Position numbers and translations under genes: made by a program. Shown in pieces: positions 35,401 through 44,628 of a DNA stretch of 64,000 nt (its first letter is position 1; each line of letters begins with the position of its first letter). The notes beneath the pieces were generated by a model. That model had not been told where the DNA came from, searched no databases, and was given only the letters and a program-made list of their open reading frames with translations. The DNA lies in the NCBI RefSeq assembly GCF_000775995.1, contig NZ_CP009227.1:1-64000 (forward strand). The letters run 5' to 3'. The stretch is from Treponema sp. OMZ 838. Its GTDB lineage: Bacteria; Spirochaetota; Spirochaetia; Treponematales; Treponemataceae.

Positions 35401-35709
35401 TTACACTCCGCTCCCAAGAACTTTAGGTACACGGAAATAGCCGTCCATATATTCGCTCGACATTTTTTTCAAATCCGATTGCGTTATACCGGCCTCAATA
35501 GTATCGCTGCGCAGTAATCCTTGCGAAAGCATTGCCGCGTTGTCCGCCTCCGCAGGCACATCATACTTTTTAAGAATATCAAAATATTCAACAATTTGAC
35601 CAACCTGTCCGGCAATAGACTCCATGTCGCTATCGTTGGAAGAAAGGCGAGAAAGATAGAGTAAATTGTCAAATACTTCAGGAGTAATTTTACTGTTTTG
35701 AGCCATCAT
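35401..35709 (-). CDS. gatC: Asp-tRNA(Asn)/Glu-tRNA(Gln) amidotransferase subunit C
   Basis: 102 residues. Typical GatC: helical N-terminus (LLYLSRLSSND), a conserved middle (VGQIVEYFDILKKYDV) and the later RSD motif before the end (LLRSDT). It wraps the GatA-GatB interface. Two ATGs stand in tandem; AAGGA lies 4 nt from the first and 7 nt from the second (35706), so either may be used. First gene of gatCAB. Confidence 0.9.
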   Translation of the reverse strand: MMAQNSKITPEVFDNLLYLSRLSSNDSDMESIAGQVGQIVEYFDILKKYDVPAEADNAAMLSQGLLRSDTIEAGITQSDLKKMSSEYMDGYFRVPKVLGSGV

Positions 35710-35735
35710 TTTTCCTTAATCCATAAATATTTAAG

Positions 35736-35770
35736 GGGAATCTCAAAACACCGAAGTTTTAGAGATTCCC
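35736..35770. terminator. Hairpin between the chemoreceptor and gatC
   Basis: GGGAATCTC-AAAAC and GTTTT-A-GAGATTCCC form about 14 bp with one bulge and a 6-nt loop. It would end minus-strand transcripts of the 7TM chemoreceptor gene before gatC. Confidence 0.6.
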
Positions 35771-35799
35771 ATTATTTTTAAGAAATACCGAAAATGAGA

Positions 35800-38172
35800 T
35801 TATATTTCAGGAACTTCATTTTCATCAGGGACCGTTTCCCGATTCTGAAAAGATAAACGATTTAAGCGGCCGATAATTTCCCGTGTTTGTTCCTGCGATT
35901 CCGCCGTTTTTGAAAAAATACGTATTAAGTTGGTAATATTGTCAAGCATTGAATCGATTTCTGCATTAACTCTTTCCGTTGCCTTTGTTAAGCGGCCAAA
36001 GCTGGAAACCGTATTTTCACGTGTTTCAATTATGCGGCTATTTTCGTTCTTTAACGCCGTCATTTCTTCCAATACTTCCTTCAGCGTTTGCTCCATACGG
36101 GTAGTATGAGCATCCGTATGTCCGATAAAGGTTGCGATTTCCGCGAGCATGTGTTCAAAGTCCGTCACCTTATCGCTAATATCGGCAAAACTCTGAGCTA
36201 AAATATCCGTAGCAGAAGCAGTTTCGTCGATAGAAGCAGTAATCTGCTTAATAATTTTTCCGGTTGAATCCGATTCCGCAGATGCCCTCTCAGCCAAATT
36301 CCGGATTTCTTCGGCAACAACGGCAAATCCCTTTCCCGCATCTCCGGCATGCGCTGCTTCGATAGCAGCATTCATTGCGAGCATATCCGTCTGCTCGGCG
36401 ACCTGTGTTATCAACTGGTTGGTTTCAAGCAAAACAGCGGAACGGGTAGTAATATCGGATATTGTCTTGGTCATCTTTGAAAAGTTCGTCTTACCGACTT
36501 CATTCGCTTGGAAGATATTCATAAAGTTATCTTGAATAACCTTGAATTTTTCCGTCAGCAGCTTCGTGTTTTGGATTAAGTCCATAAGCTTATCCATTGC
36601 ATCCTTTGATTTTTCACTTTGCTGCGTAATTTGAGTATCCAAGCCTTCAAGGAAAGTATTTAAATGATTAGTATTGGTTTCCGTATCGATCAAACTCGTT
36701 TTCTGTGAGGATACCTCTTCGAGTACCAACTTAATATAGCTTGAAATTTTATCTACATAGGACTGAGCGCTATGCATATTCGAAGTCAGTACGGTATCTT
36801 CGTTTGCCAAATCTTCAATAACTTTTTTGATTTCAGCAATAAACATATTCAATTGACCGGAAGAAGCAATGACTTTATCACGCATCAATTCGCTCTCTCG
36901 CTTTTCAAAATAAAATATTCTTGCGAATGAGACAGCTTGAATCAGCAGGAAAAAGAGAAGCCCAAAGGGAAGCATTGCCGGCGTTTGAATAATATCCATT
37001 CCCTCAAGGATATCGATCAAGGCGGTAATTGTCAGTACGGCAAAGCCGGTTGCAATGAAAGATGCCTCTTTTTCTTTTTTATATATCAGCCGGACGATAA
37101 GATAGAGAAGGTATATAACCTCCAAAAGACAAATCAGTTGGTGTATAGAGAGAAACGATGTAAAAAAAGTACCTTTTGTAACAAGCGTTAAAATCCCGTA
37201 CAACACCCCTTCTGCTACCCAAACGATAACGATAATCTTATTAATATATTTCTTATAAAGCGCATAAAAGTACAGGATGACAGGAATTGAGACCGTTGCA
37301 AAGCTGAAATAGTCCATACGAAGCGCTGTCATCCAAGAAAAACCGAATAAATCGCATCCGATCATCGTCCCTGTTGAAAGTATTCGTATCATAACGATAA
37401 ACACGAGCAGGGTAAAATATAAAATACTGATTTCTTTTGATCTGAAAATAAACAATATCAAATGGTAAAGACCGAGCGCTAATGCAAAGCTGAAAATCAT
37501 TGCTTCGATAAGCTTACGCTGATATATCGACGATTCGATGACGGATGTTTTATTAAGAATAACAGGATTGTATATACCTTGTTTTTTGTGATCAATACTC
37601 TTTATTTGAATCAAAAGATCGATCTGCGTTTCGCCTGAGGGTAAGACAAAACAAGAAGATTGCGCATCTGTAAGTTTTCTCCCGGAGATATTATATGCGT
37701 CAAGTTGCACACTGTTTGCAAATACGGTCAGCGAAGGGAATCTGTTTTTCAGATACAGCGAAAGAGAAGGCGCTCCTTTAGGCAACAACAGTCTTATCGC
37801 ATATGTCGCATAGCCGTTTGAAGGATATGCTTTCCCCTGTCCCGCTGCTTTAGCAGTCCAAGAGGACGGTACCGCTATATAGTCTGACGGTTCTTTCCAA
37901 TCTTCCAGAAATTCGTTCCAGAAAAAGCCGTAAGTACCGTTAAGCGACACTTTTCCCTTGGTATCAAAATTCCAGTTTCGTAAATCGATTATGCCGCCTT
38001 GTACCGTCGGTGCAGTTTCTGCATAGACAGCCATGCCGCTTCCCAAAAAAACAAACGCCGCTAATACGGCGGAAAAAAGACATTTTTTATGATGGACAGC
38101 TTTTTTAAACAGTGAACCGAGACGAACCGCTTCGGTATATTTTTCACCGGGATGAGAAATTAATTCTTTCAT
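35800..38172 (-). CDS. 7TM-DISM methyl-accepting chemotaxis protein
   Basis: 790 residues from the ATG at 38172 (GGAG 8 nt upstream; two earlier ATGs at 38223 and 38187 lack one). N-terminal hydrophobic signal/anchor near 30-52, an extracellular jelly-roll-like 7TMR-DISM domain at about 60-220 ([13 protein letters not shown] ... VPSSW), seven transmembrane helices between about 225 and 430, then a long coiled coil with the receptor tip [23 protein letters not shown]. There is no HAMP; the 7TM bundle takes its place. The DISM domain often binds carbohydrates. It should signal to CheA/CheW and the periplasmic flagella. Confidence 0.88.
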   Translation of the reverse strand: MKELISHPGEKYTEAVRLGSLFKKAVHHKKCLFSAVLAAFVFLGSGMAVYAETAPTVQGGIIDLRNWNFDTKGKVSLNGTYGFFWNEFLEDWKEPSDYIAVPSSWTAKAAGQGKAYPSNGYATYAIRLLLPKGAPSLSLYLKNRFPSLTVFANSVQLDAYNISGRKLTDAQSSCFVLPSGETQIDLLIQIKSIDHKKQGIYNPVILNKTSVIESSIYQRKLIEAMIFSFALALGLYHLILFIFRSKEISILYFTLLVFIVMIRILSTGTMIGCDLFGFSWMTALRMDYFSFATVSIPVILYFYALYKKYINKIIVIVWVAEGVLYGILTLVTKGTFFTSFLSIHQLICLLEVIYLLYLIVRLIYKKEKEASFIATGFAVLTITALIDILEGMDIIQTPAMLPFGLLFFLLIQAVSFARIFYFEKRESELMRDKVIASSGQLNMFIAEIKKVIEDLANEDTVLTSNMHSAQSYVDKISSYIKLVLEEVSSQKTSLIDTETNTNHLNTFLEGLDTQITQQSEKSKDAMDKLMDLIQNTKLLTEKFKVIQDNFMNIFQANEVGKTNFSKMTKTISDITTRSAVLLETNQLITQVAEQTDMLAMNAAIEAAHAGDAGKGFAVVAEEIRNLAERASAESDSTGKIIKQITASIDETASATDILAQSFADISDKVTDFEHMLAEIATFIGHTDAHTTRMEQTLKEVLEEMTALKNENSRIIETRENTVSSFGRLTKATERVNAEIDSMLDNITNLIRIFSKTAESQEQTREIIGRLNRLSFQNRETVPDENEVPEI

Positions 38173-38277
38173 GCTGTAATTCTCCATACTGTATGCCGTT
38201 ATCACAAGGGCATGACAAACCATCCCTGTTATAAACCGGCTATTTTTAATACTATCATTATAAACTAAAAGTATGAA

Positions 38278-39663
38278 TTATGCTAGCGCCTTTCTTTTTT
38301 TATCGATAGGATAAAAATGAATAAGTATAAAACCCGATAGACACACGGCAGCAGCAATCGGTCCGGCAATAAGTCTAATGGCAAATATCGTGTCGGAAGA
38401 CTGGAGTGTATCGGCACGGTAACCGGCAGCACTGAGGATTAAACCTGAAACACCGGTCGAAACAGCCTGTCCGAGCTTACTGGCAAAGGTCCACACTCCG
38501 TAATAACAGCCCTCGTTATGTACCGCCTCCGGTTGCCACGCAATCGCATCAGGGAGCATCGCCCACGGTGTAGCAAAAGCAAAGCCCACCCCGACTCCCG
38601 CACAGACAAACAAGAGCGCCAAACCGGTTAATCCGATACGGTGTCCCGTAAAAAAGATAACAATTGTAGAAACGCACAATACGGCAAGACCGACTCGGTA
38701 CGAAACATTTTTTCCCAACATATTTGAGCATTTTGCCGCAACAGGAATTGAAATAATAGCCGTTATCAGCAACAACCCCATAATCGTACTTGAAAACGAT
38801 TCCGCTTGGTAAATGTACTTTAGATAATACACCACCATTCCCTGCAAAAAATTGAGTGCTGTAATATGCAGCACAAAAATAGCCAGCAGCACCGTGTATG
38901 CGGAATTTTTAAATACGGAGCGGTAGGCGGATAAGAACGCTTCCGTTTTTTTCTTACCGTGTTTTTGCGGTACAGCAGACTCCCGCACTGCAAAAAAGGT
39001 GATAAGCGTTGTTATTATGATAATACCGCCGATAACGCCCCCTGCCGCCGAAAATCCTGAGGCTTTGGACGAAAACATATTGACAATCGGCATCACAATC
39101 ACGGCGCCCATTATCGTACCGATTCCGGCACATAAAAAGCGGTAAGCATTTAATGAGGTTTGCTCGTTATAATCCGAGGTTAATTCGGGAGTTAGTGCAG
39201 AATACGGAATATTCACGAGGGTCATCGCCGTATTGACCAAACAAAGCATCAGCAATGCCCACCAAAACAGCGTTGTTTGACCGGTAAGCGAAGGCTTGGT
39301 AAAAAACAGCCACACCGAAAGACCGAAGGGCAGTGCTCCAAACAAAAGATACGGACGGCGTCTGCCGAAACGTGTACGGGTATTGTCGGAAAAAAAGCCG
39401 ACAATAGGGTCGGTTACGGCATCCCATATTTTCGCCGCCATAATGGCAATACCGGCAAGGGCGGGCGCCAGATACACCGTATCGGTAAGATAGGTCAGCG
39501 TCCAAAAACCCATAGCTGTAAAAAATAAATTCCCGCCGATATCGGCAATGCCAAATCCGATTTTTTTCCGTACCGGCAACCGCGTTTCGGTTAATTTCAC
39601 TTCCGTAATCGGCACTTCCGCACTCTCGGCAATGTTTTTTTCATTCATAGTTTTTTTACTCAT
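38278..39663 (-). CDS. GPH-family (MelB-like) sugar:cation symporter
   Basis: 461 residues, start at the ATG at 39663 that overlaps the preceding stop by 8 nt (ATG at 39648 is an alternative; neither has a good ribosome site). About 12 transmembrane helices. GPH signature features: a first helix FGIADIGGNLF, the DAVTDPIVGFFSDNTRTRFGRRRPYLL segment (the hallmark DPxxG and RxGRRRP after helix 2/3). Probable uptake of a glycoside, hexuronide or similar by Na+ or H+ symport. Coupled to the RseC-like gene upstream. Confidence 0.85.
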   Translation of the reverse strand: MSKKTMNEKNIAESAEVPITEVKLTETRLPVRKKIGFGIADIGGNLFFTAMGFWTLTYLTDTVYLAPALAGIAIMAAKIWDAVTDPIVGFFSDNTRTRFGRRRPYLLFGALPFGLSVWLFFTKPSLTGQTTLFWWALLMLCLVNTAMTLVNIPYSALTPELTSDYNEQTSLNAYRFLCAGIGTIMGAVIVMPIVNMFSSKASGFSAAGGVIGGIIIITTLITFFAVRESAVPQKHGKKKTEAFLSAYRSVFKNSAYTVLLAIFVLHITALNFLQGMVVYYLKYIYQAESFSSTIMGLLLITAIISIPVAAKCSNMLGKNVSYRVGLAVLCVSTIVIFFTGHRIGLTGLALLFVCAGVGVGFAFATPWAMLPDAIAWQPEAVHNEGCYYGVWTFASKLGQAVSTGVSGLILSAAGYRADTLQSSDTIFAIRLIAGPIAAAVCLSGFILIHFYPIDKKRKALA

Positions 39664-40144
39664 AGACGGTAATAATCTGCGGGAGTGCACGCTCTTTTAA
39701 GATACGGTTTATGCCAAAAGCGATAGCCGCCCCTACGGCAAGGCCGGCGGCGATACCGGCAAGCGCAAGCCCTTCGCTTTGCGTCCGTAAAAAGATTGCA
39801 GTAAAAGCACCTGCCGAAAGTACGAGCGGAATCCCCACTGCACACAGTCCCTGAAAACGGGCTGCCTTCTCGGAAATAAAGACGCCGACCTTGTTCCCAA
39901 TCCATAAATCTTTTCCCGAAACGTTCAGCGCATCGACAACATTTCCCTGCACCACCAGCAAGCCGTCTTTACTGCCTCCTCCGCAGCCATGACAACCGCC
40001 GCCGCATGATGCGCATCCGCTGCGGCTATCGGTAGATTTAATGGAACAAAGATCCGCTTCGGGGGTATCGTATTCAATAGTTGCAATCTGCATACCGTTC
40101 CGTTTTGTTATCGGCATACGTATCACTCTTCCTGTTTTTTCCAT
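39656..40144 (-). CDS. RseC/MucC-family Cys-rich membrane protein
   Basis: 162 residues from the ATG at 40144 (GGAGG upstream). N-terminal beta domain, then a dense cysteine cluster at about 43-55 (SGCASCGGGCHGCGGG), an OB-like turn (KDLWIGNKVGVFI) and two transmembrane helices (about 96-116 and 121-141). The layout is that of RseC/SoxR-reducing-system proteins, which join Rnf-type electron flow to [Fe-S] regulators, or of MucC. The extra Cys/Gly/His richness may bind an Fe-S cluster or metal. The next gene, a GPH symporter, overlaps its stop. Confidence 0.7.
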   Translation of the reverse strand: MEKTGRVIRMPITKRNGMQIATIEYDTPEADLCSIKSTDSRSGCASCGGGCHGCGGGSKDGLLVVQGNVVDALNVSGKDLWIGNKVGVFISEKAARFQGLCAVGIPLVLSAGAFTAIFLRTQSEGLALAGIAAGLAVGAAIAFGINRILKERALPQIITVYE

Positions 40145-40178
40145 TAAAAAGTCCTCCAAAATTACATACGGATATACG

Positions 40179-41078
40179 TTATGATGACTGCGGCACCGCA
40201 GCGGCAGGCATTTCGATACGGACTCGTTCTATCGACAAGGCGCCGCCCGCCCCGTCCAGCTCAATATCCAGCCCTTGCACACAGATCCGCTGCCATGTTT
40301 CTTGCGGGTACTCAAAAAGGCCGGTACGGTATTCCCGTATCTTACCGGACGGGGCATGTCCGCCGACGGAGTCAAAACTACCGGTTCGTCCCGCATCAGT
40401 GATATAGGCGGTTTTTCTGCCATGCTGCCCGCAGTATGCTTCTACCGATCCCGTCTGTGCGTTGATAAGCGCATCTGCGGCATCGGTACCGGAGAAATCG
40501 GATTCGGCGGACATCAGCCGCTCATCGGCTGCGGCGGCGCCCGTACCCGACCCGATCAACACGGAGAGCCTCCCTGCAAGAAAGAATGCCATTGTCTGCT
40601 TTTCGGCAGTTGCGGTTGAAGAAAAATCGGCCACGATAAACGGCGTTTCCCTTTCTATCTTCGGAAGCAGCGCCTGCATCAACGCAAACGGATTATCCGC
40701 TAAAAGCCGATGATGCCCTACCCGCCCCAAAATCGAAATAACTGCAAGTTTTTCCCCGTTTCGGGCTGTAAAATAGCGGTAACCGGCTCCCGAACTGTAC
40801 TCCGGTAGATTACAAGGACGCAGGACAAACGGCATATTCGGGAGGTTCTCGACTAAATCTTTCTTTTGAAAGATACAATCCCCGCCGGTGATACAATCGA
40901 TCCCCATTTTTCTTAAATAACCGGCGTGTTGCTTACCGAGCCCGCCTGCACCTGTCGCCATACCGGCATTTGCGATAATAAAGTCAGGCTGATAGCAGCG
41001 CTTAATTTCCGCAATATTTTTTCTAACCGCCCACACGCCTGCTTTACCGGTAATTTCGGCGATATAAAAAATTCTCAC
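40179..41078 (-). CDS. YmdB-like phosphoesterase homologue lacking metal ligands
   Basis: 299 residues. Clear whole-length similarity to the YmdB (TIGR00282) calcineurin-like family: LRPCN, DFSSTATAEK, TAYITDAGRTG. However the ligands used by YmdB for its two-metal centre are replaced: Asp8 by Glu, Glu39 by Gly, Asn40 by Met, Asn67 by Asp, His68 by Cys, His150 (here 153) by Ser, and both His of the GTHTHV motif by Gly. A roughly 35-residue insertion sits between ADERL and the TAYITD segment. It is probably a non-enzymatic descendant, perhaps binding nucleotides or RNA. The TPR gene upstream overlaps its start by 4 nt. Confidence 0.75.
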   Translation of the reverse strand: MRIFYIAEITGKAGVWAVRKNIAEIKRCYQPDFIIANAGMATGAGGLGKQHAGYLRKMGIDCITGGDCIFQKKDLVENLPNMPFVLRPCNLPEYSSGAGYRYFTARNGEKLAVISILGRVGHHRLLADNPFALMQALLPKIERETPFIVADFSSTATAEKQTMAFFLAGRLSVLIGSGTGAAAADERLMSAESDFSGTDAADALINAQTGSVEAYCGQHGRKTAYITDAGRTGSFDSVGGHAPSGKIREYRTGLFEYPQETWQRICVQGLDIELDGAGGALSIERVRIEMPAAAVPQSS

Positions 41079-41632
41079 GGCTCGTTCCGCTTTTGTACCA
41101 ATGTGTCCGGATTTTTTAATGCCAGTCTATCGATTATTTTAGTACATTTTTTTGCAAGTTTTTTGTTTCCCAGCATCGTATAGGTATCGCGTAAATTAAA
41201 GAGTGTATCCTCAGAATCGGGAGCAAGTGTCAAAGCCGATTCAAAGGCACGGCGGGCTTGTTCGTATTTTTCTTCATTAAAAAGGAGCGTACCGTAGTTA
41301 TTCCAAATACGGCCGTTTTCGGTCTCAAGCTCGAGTGCTTTCGTATATGCAAGCCGAGAAGCCTCCATCTCGCCGGTTTCATGGAGAACAACCCCCAACG
41401 TATCCCAAATATCTGCATCAAAGGGATTACAGCGCGCTGCCTCATAGAGCGCATAGCGGGAGTTATCTTTATCATCAAGCGCATAGTAACTGAGCCCCAA
41501 ATTAAACCACATCAAACTGCTGAACGGTTCAAGCTGCAAACCGCGGCGGAGACACGCGATTGCTTCGCTATGACATCCCTCGGCGGCGAGCATCACTGCA
41601 CTGTCGTTAAAAAAATCGGCTGTTTCTTGCAT
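41075..41632 (-). CDS. TPR-repeat protein
   Basis: 185 residues from the ATG at 41632. Four to five consecutive TPR units occupy almost the entire protein (for example LMWFNLGLSYYALDD, IWDTLGVVLHETGEM, IWNNYGTLLFNEEKYEQA). No signal peptide, so cytoplasmic. A promoter TTGAGG-17-TATATT ends 6 nt before the ATG and no ribosome site exists, pointing to a leaderless message. The stop codon overlaps the start of the YmdB-like gene (ATGA), so the two products may work together. Confidence 0.7.
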   Translation of the reverse strand: MQETADFFNDSAVMLAAEGCHSEAIACLRRGLQLEPFSSLMWFNLGLSYYALDDKDNSRYALYEAARCNPFDADIWDTLGVVLHETGEMEASRLAYTKALELETENGRIWNNYGTLLFNEEKYEQARRAFESALTLAPDSEDTLFNLRDTYTMLGNKKLAKKCTKIIDRLALKNPDTLVQKRNEP

Positions 41633-41638
41633 ACTTAA

Positions 41639-41667
41639 AATATATACTATCTTACGAAAAACCTCAA
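41639..41667 (-). promoter_or_regulatory. Promoter of the TPR/YmdB-like operon
   Basis: On the minus strand TTGAGG (41667-41662), 17-bp spacer, TATATT (41644-41639), six bases before the ATG at 41632. Confidence 0.55.
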
Positions 41668-41676
41668 TCGATGCAA

Positions 41677-41707
41677 TCAATACCGCCGATGCATTTGCCG
41701 GTATTGA
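41677..41707. promoter_or_regulatory. Inverted repeat in a divergent promoter region
   Basis: TCAATACCG (41677-41685) and CGGTATTGA (41699-41707), 9-bp perfect arms. It lies between the divergent promoters of the TPR gene and nrdA and could be an operator; no regulator is assignable. Confidence 0.4.
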
Positions 41708-41728
41708 AACGGCCGTTCCGTACTCTCC

Positions 41729-41757
41729 TTGACGCCTTTCACCTTTCCCATTAGAAT
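41729..41757 (+). promoter_or_regulatory. Promoter of nrdA
   Basis: TTGACG (41729-41734), 17-bp spacer, TAGAAT (41752-41757), placing initiation near 41764, 16 nt before the nrdA ATG with AAGGAAATTAGGA in the leader. Confidence 0.6.
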
Positions 41758-41779
41758 TTCAAAGATAAGGAAATTAGGA

Positions 41780-44329
41780 ATGGATATTATTAAACGGAAC
41801 GGAGAAAAGGAAGCCTACAATGCCGAAAAAATTACACTGGCGATGCAGGCAGCATTTAACAGCGTAACAGGTACGGCAGCACAGCGCAATAATGGAAACA
41901 GCGCGGCGCTTTTGCAGCAGATGACAGCAGAAATCGAAGCTGATATACATGAACTGAGTAAAAACGGCAGTCCGGTGCAGGTTGAAACCATTCAAGATTT
42001 GGTTGAAAAAACAATGATCGAGCATAATTGCTATGCCGAGGTTAAAAATTTTATTCTTTACCGTGTTGAGCAGACAAGAAAACGGGATGCACGGCATGCT
42101 ATCGCCGCTCATTTTACCGCGATTGATATTCTGCCGATTTTAACCCGTATTCAACAGGATTTTTCTGAAGAGCAATACGGTTTAACGCTGCTTTTTCATA
42201 AGTTTGAATCCTTCCGTAAGCAGGATATGACAGAATCGGAATTACTGGCAATCCTGATAAAGGCCGCTGTTGAGCTCACTGCGCAAGAAGCACCCCGTTG
42301 GGAGTTTATTGCCGCCCGCTTTTTAATGCTCGACTTTTCCGAAAAGCTGAAAGCCGAACTTGAAAAACGGAATATCCGGTCATTCTACGAAAAGCTCACC
42401 TATCTGGAAGAAAAAGGGCTCTACGGCGCGTATATCCGTGCAGGGTATTCAAAAGAAGAGCTGGAAAAAGCCTATTCGTATATCGATAACGGTAAAAATG
42501 ATCTATTCACCTACAGCGGTTTGGATTTACTCTTGCGCCGGTATGTTATTTCCACACGGGGACATATTCCGCTCGAAACACCGCAGGAGATGTTTTTAGG
42601 TATCGCCTTACACCTCGCCTTGCATGAAAAAAATGACCGGATGGAATGGGTACGCCGATTTTACCTGATGCTGAGCAGCTTGCAGGTTACCATGGCGACG
42701 CCGACGCTTTCCAATGCCCGTAAGCCCTATCATCAGCTTTCGTCCTGCTTTATCGACACCGTTCCCGACTCCCTCGACGGGATTTACCGCAGCATCGATA
42801 ACTTCGCAAAGATTTCAAAATTCGGCGGCGGCATGGGACTGTACTTCGGCAAGGTGCGGGCAGTCGGCGCCCCTATACGCGGGTTTCAAGGGGCGGCAGG
42901 AGGGGTCATCCGCTGGATAAAGCTTGCAAACGATACCGCTGTCGCCGTCGATCAGCTGGGGGTGCGACAGGGTTCGGTAGCCGTGTACTTGGACGTATGG
43001 CACAAGGACGTACCGGAGTTTTTACAGCTCCGTACCAATAACGGCGACGACCGTATGAAGGCGCACGACGTATTCCCTGCGGTGTGTTGCCCCGACCTCT
43101 TCTGGCGCACCGTCGATGAGGACATCAATGCCCCGTGGTACCTAATGTGTCCGCACGAAGTCCTCACGGTAAAAGGCTACGCGCTGGAAGACTCTTACGG
43201 TGAAGAATGGGAAAAACGCTACAAGGATTGTATCAATGATAACCGAATTTCCAAACGGGAAATCCCGATAAAAGAGCTGGTGCGCCTCATCCTGAAATCA
43301 GCGGTAGAAACCGGTACGCCGTTCATCTTTAACCGCGACCATGCGAACCGCGCCAACCCCAACGGGCATAAGGGTATGATCTATAGCTCCAACCTCTGTA
43401 CCGAAATTGCACAGAATATGAGCCCGATCGAGACGGTGAATACCGAAATCAAAACACAAGACGGGGAGACTGTGGTTGTAACCGTTACAAAGCCCGGCAA
43501 TTTCGTCGTCTGTAATCTTGCTTCACTTGTACTCGGCAATATCGACACCGATAACGAAGCTGAGCTGGAAGGTGCCATAGAAGCGGCGGTGCGTGCTTTA
43601 GACAATGTAATCGATCTCAATTTTTATCCCGTACCGTATGCAAAGATCACCAACGAGCAGTACCGCGCTATCGGCTTAGGCGTTTCGGGCTATCATCATT
43701 TACTGGCAAAAAAACACATTGCGTGGGAAAGCGAGGCGCACCTCCGCCTTGCCGATGAGTTGTTTGAAAAAATCAATTACTACGCAGTGCAGGCGAGTAT
43801 GCGGATTGCGCAAGAAAAAGGCACTTACAGCCTCTTTGAAGGCAGCGATTGGCAAACCGGTGCGTATTTTGAAAAACGCGGCTATCATTCTGAACAGTGG
43901 ACAGCACTGCGGGATGCAGTTGCCCAACACGGTATGCGGAACGGCTATCTGTTAGCGGTCGCGCCTACCAGTTCAACCTCGATTGTCGCGGGCACCACCG
44001 CCGGTATCGATCCCATTATGAAGCGTTATTTTTTGGAGGAAAAGAAAGGCTCGTTGGTACCCCGTGTTGCCCCTGCCCTCTCGCTCGAAACCTATTGGTT
44101 GTATAAAAACGCCCACACCATTGATCAGCTCTGGAGCATCCGCGCCTGCGGTCTCCGCCAGCGTCATATCGATCAGGGACAATCCATGAACTTCTACATT
44201 ACCAACGAGTATAGCTTCCGGCAGGTGCTCAACCTCTATGTTGAAGCATGGAAAAACGGCATAAAATCCGTCTATTATGTCCGCAGCCGCTCCCTCGAAG
44301 TGGAAGAATGCGAAAGCTGCAGCTCGTAG
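41780..44329 (+). CDS. nrdA: Class I ribonucleoside-diphosphate reductase alpha subunit
   Basis: 849 residues from the ATG at 41780; the frame extends upstream only through the promoter. N-terminal ATP-cone (residues 1-90, KRNGEKEAYNAEKI). Reductase core with SSC (redox Cys), GGGMGLYFG, and the radical-site motif SNLCTEI (Cys near 540) followed by CNLASL (partner Cys), YHHLL, and APTSSTSIVAGTT. The C-terminal tail CESCSS supplies the shuttle cysteines. It reduces NDPs and needs an NrdB radical subunit, which is not in this window. It is followed by rpoZ from a separate promoter. Confidence 0.92.
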   Translation: MDIIKRNGEKEAYNAEKITLAMQAAFNSVTGTAAQRNNGNSAALLQQMTAEIEADIHELSKNGSPVQVETIQDLVEKTMIEHNCYAEVKNFILYRVEQTRKRDARHAIAAHFTAIDILPILTRIQQDFSEEQYGLTLLFHKFESFRKQDMTESELLAILIKAAVELTAQEAPRWEFIAARFLMLDFSEKLKAELEKRNIRSFYEKLTYLEEKGLYGAYIRAGYSKEELEKAYSYIDNGKNDLFTYSGLDLLLRRYVISTRGHIPLETPQEMFLGIALHLALHEKNDRMEWVRRFYLMLSSLQVTMATPTLSNARKPYHQLSSCFIDTVPDSLDGIYRSIDNFAKISKFGGGMGLYFGKVRAVGAPIRGFQGAAGGVIRWIKLANDTAVAVDQLGVRQGSVAVYLDVWHKDVPEFLQLRTNNGDDRMKAHDVFPAVCCPDLFWRTVDEDINAPWYLMCPHEVLTVKGYALEDSYGEEWEKRYKDCINDNRISKREIPIKELVRLILKSAVETGTPFIFNRDHANRANPNGHKGMIYSSNLCTEIAQNMSPIETVNTEIKTQDGETVVVTVTKPGNFVVCNLASLVLGNIDTDNEAELEGAIEAAVRALDNVIDLNFYPVPYAKITNEQYRAIGLGVSGYHHLLAKKHIAWESEAHLRLADELFEKINYYAVQASMRIAQEKGTYSLFEGSDWQTGAYFEKRGYHSEQWTALRDAVAQHGMRNGYLLAVAPTSSTSIVAGTTAGIDPIMKRYFLEEKKGSLVPRVAPALSLETYWLYKNAHTIDQLWSIRACGLRQRHIDQGQSMNFYITNEYSFRQVLNLYVEAWKNGIKSVYYVRSRSLEVEECESCSS

Positions 44330-44382
44330 CGGAAACATATTCAACGATTGCTCATCTTTCACATAATTGGTAAGCAAATCGG

Positions 44383-44411
44383 TTGCAGCAAATACTAAAA
44401 CTCGCTATAAT
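44383..44411 (+). promoter_or_regulatory. Promoter of rpoZ
   Basis: TTGCAG (44383-44388), 17-bp spacer, perfect TATAAT (44406-44411). The ATG at 44419 follows after 7 nt, so the transcript should begin at or next to the start codon. Confidence 0.65.
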
Positions 44412-44418
44412 ACGCGCT

Positions 44419-44625
44419 ATGATTTTTCCGTTAAAAGAATTGATTGAATTCAAAGGCAATATTTATGAAATTACCTGTGCTGCAACACGGCGCGCTTTTC
44501 AGCTGGTAACTATTCAAGATCCGATACTCGAAGAAAACAACGATAAGGTTGTGTGCACTGCAGCGTCGCAAGTGTTTACCGGTGCTATCGACTATAAAAT
44601 AGAATACCGCCCCGATCATTCCTAA
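44419..44625 (+). CDS. rpoZ: RNA polymerase omega subunit
   Basis: 68 residues. The core YEITCAATRRAFQL matches the conserved omega helix (spirochaete versions carry the same Cys-Ala-x-x-Arg-Arg-Ala pattern), followed by a short acidic loop and a beta-like C-terminus. Omega helps assemble and stabilise the beta' subunit. The ATG at 44419 is chosen because a near-consensus promoter ends 7 nt upstream; an in-frame TTG upstream is part of the -35 box. The next gene, miaA, starts 3 nt after the stop. Confidence 0.75.
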   Translation: MIFPLKELIEFKGNIYEITCAATRRAFQLVTIQDPILEENNDKVVCTAASQVFTGAIDYKIEYRPDHS

Positions 44626-44628
44626 TTC

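Noticed and set aside
41729-41779. Extended N-terminus of NrdA from an upstream TTG
   Set aside because: That codon is part of the -35 element TTGACG; the ATG at 41780 begins directly at the ATP-cone.
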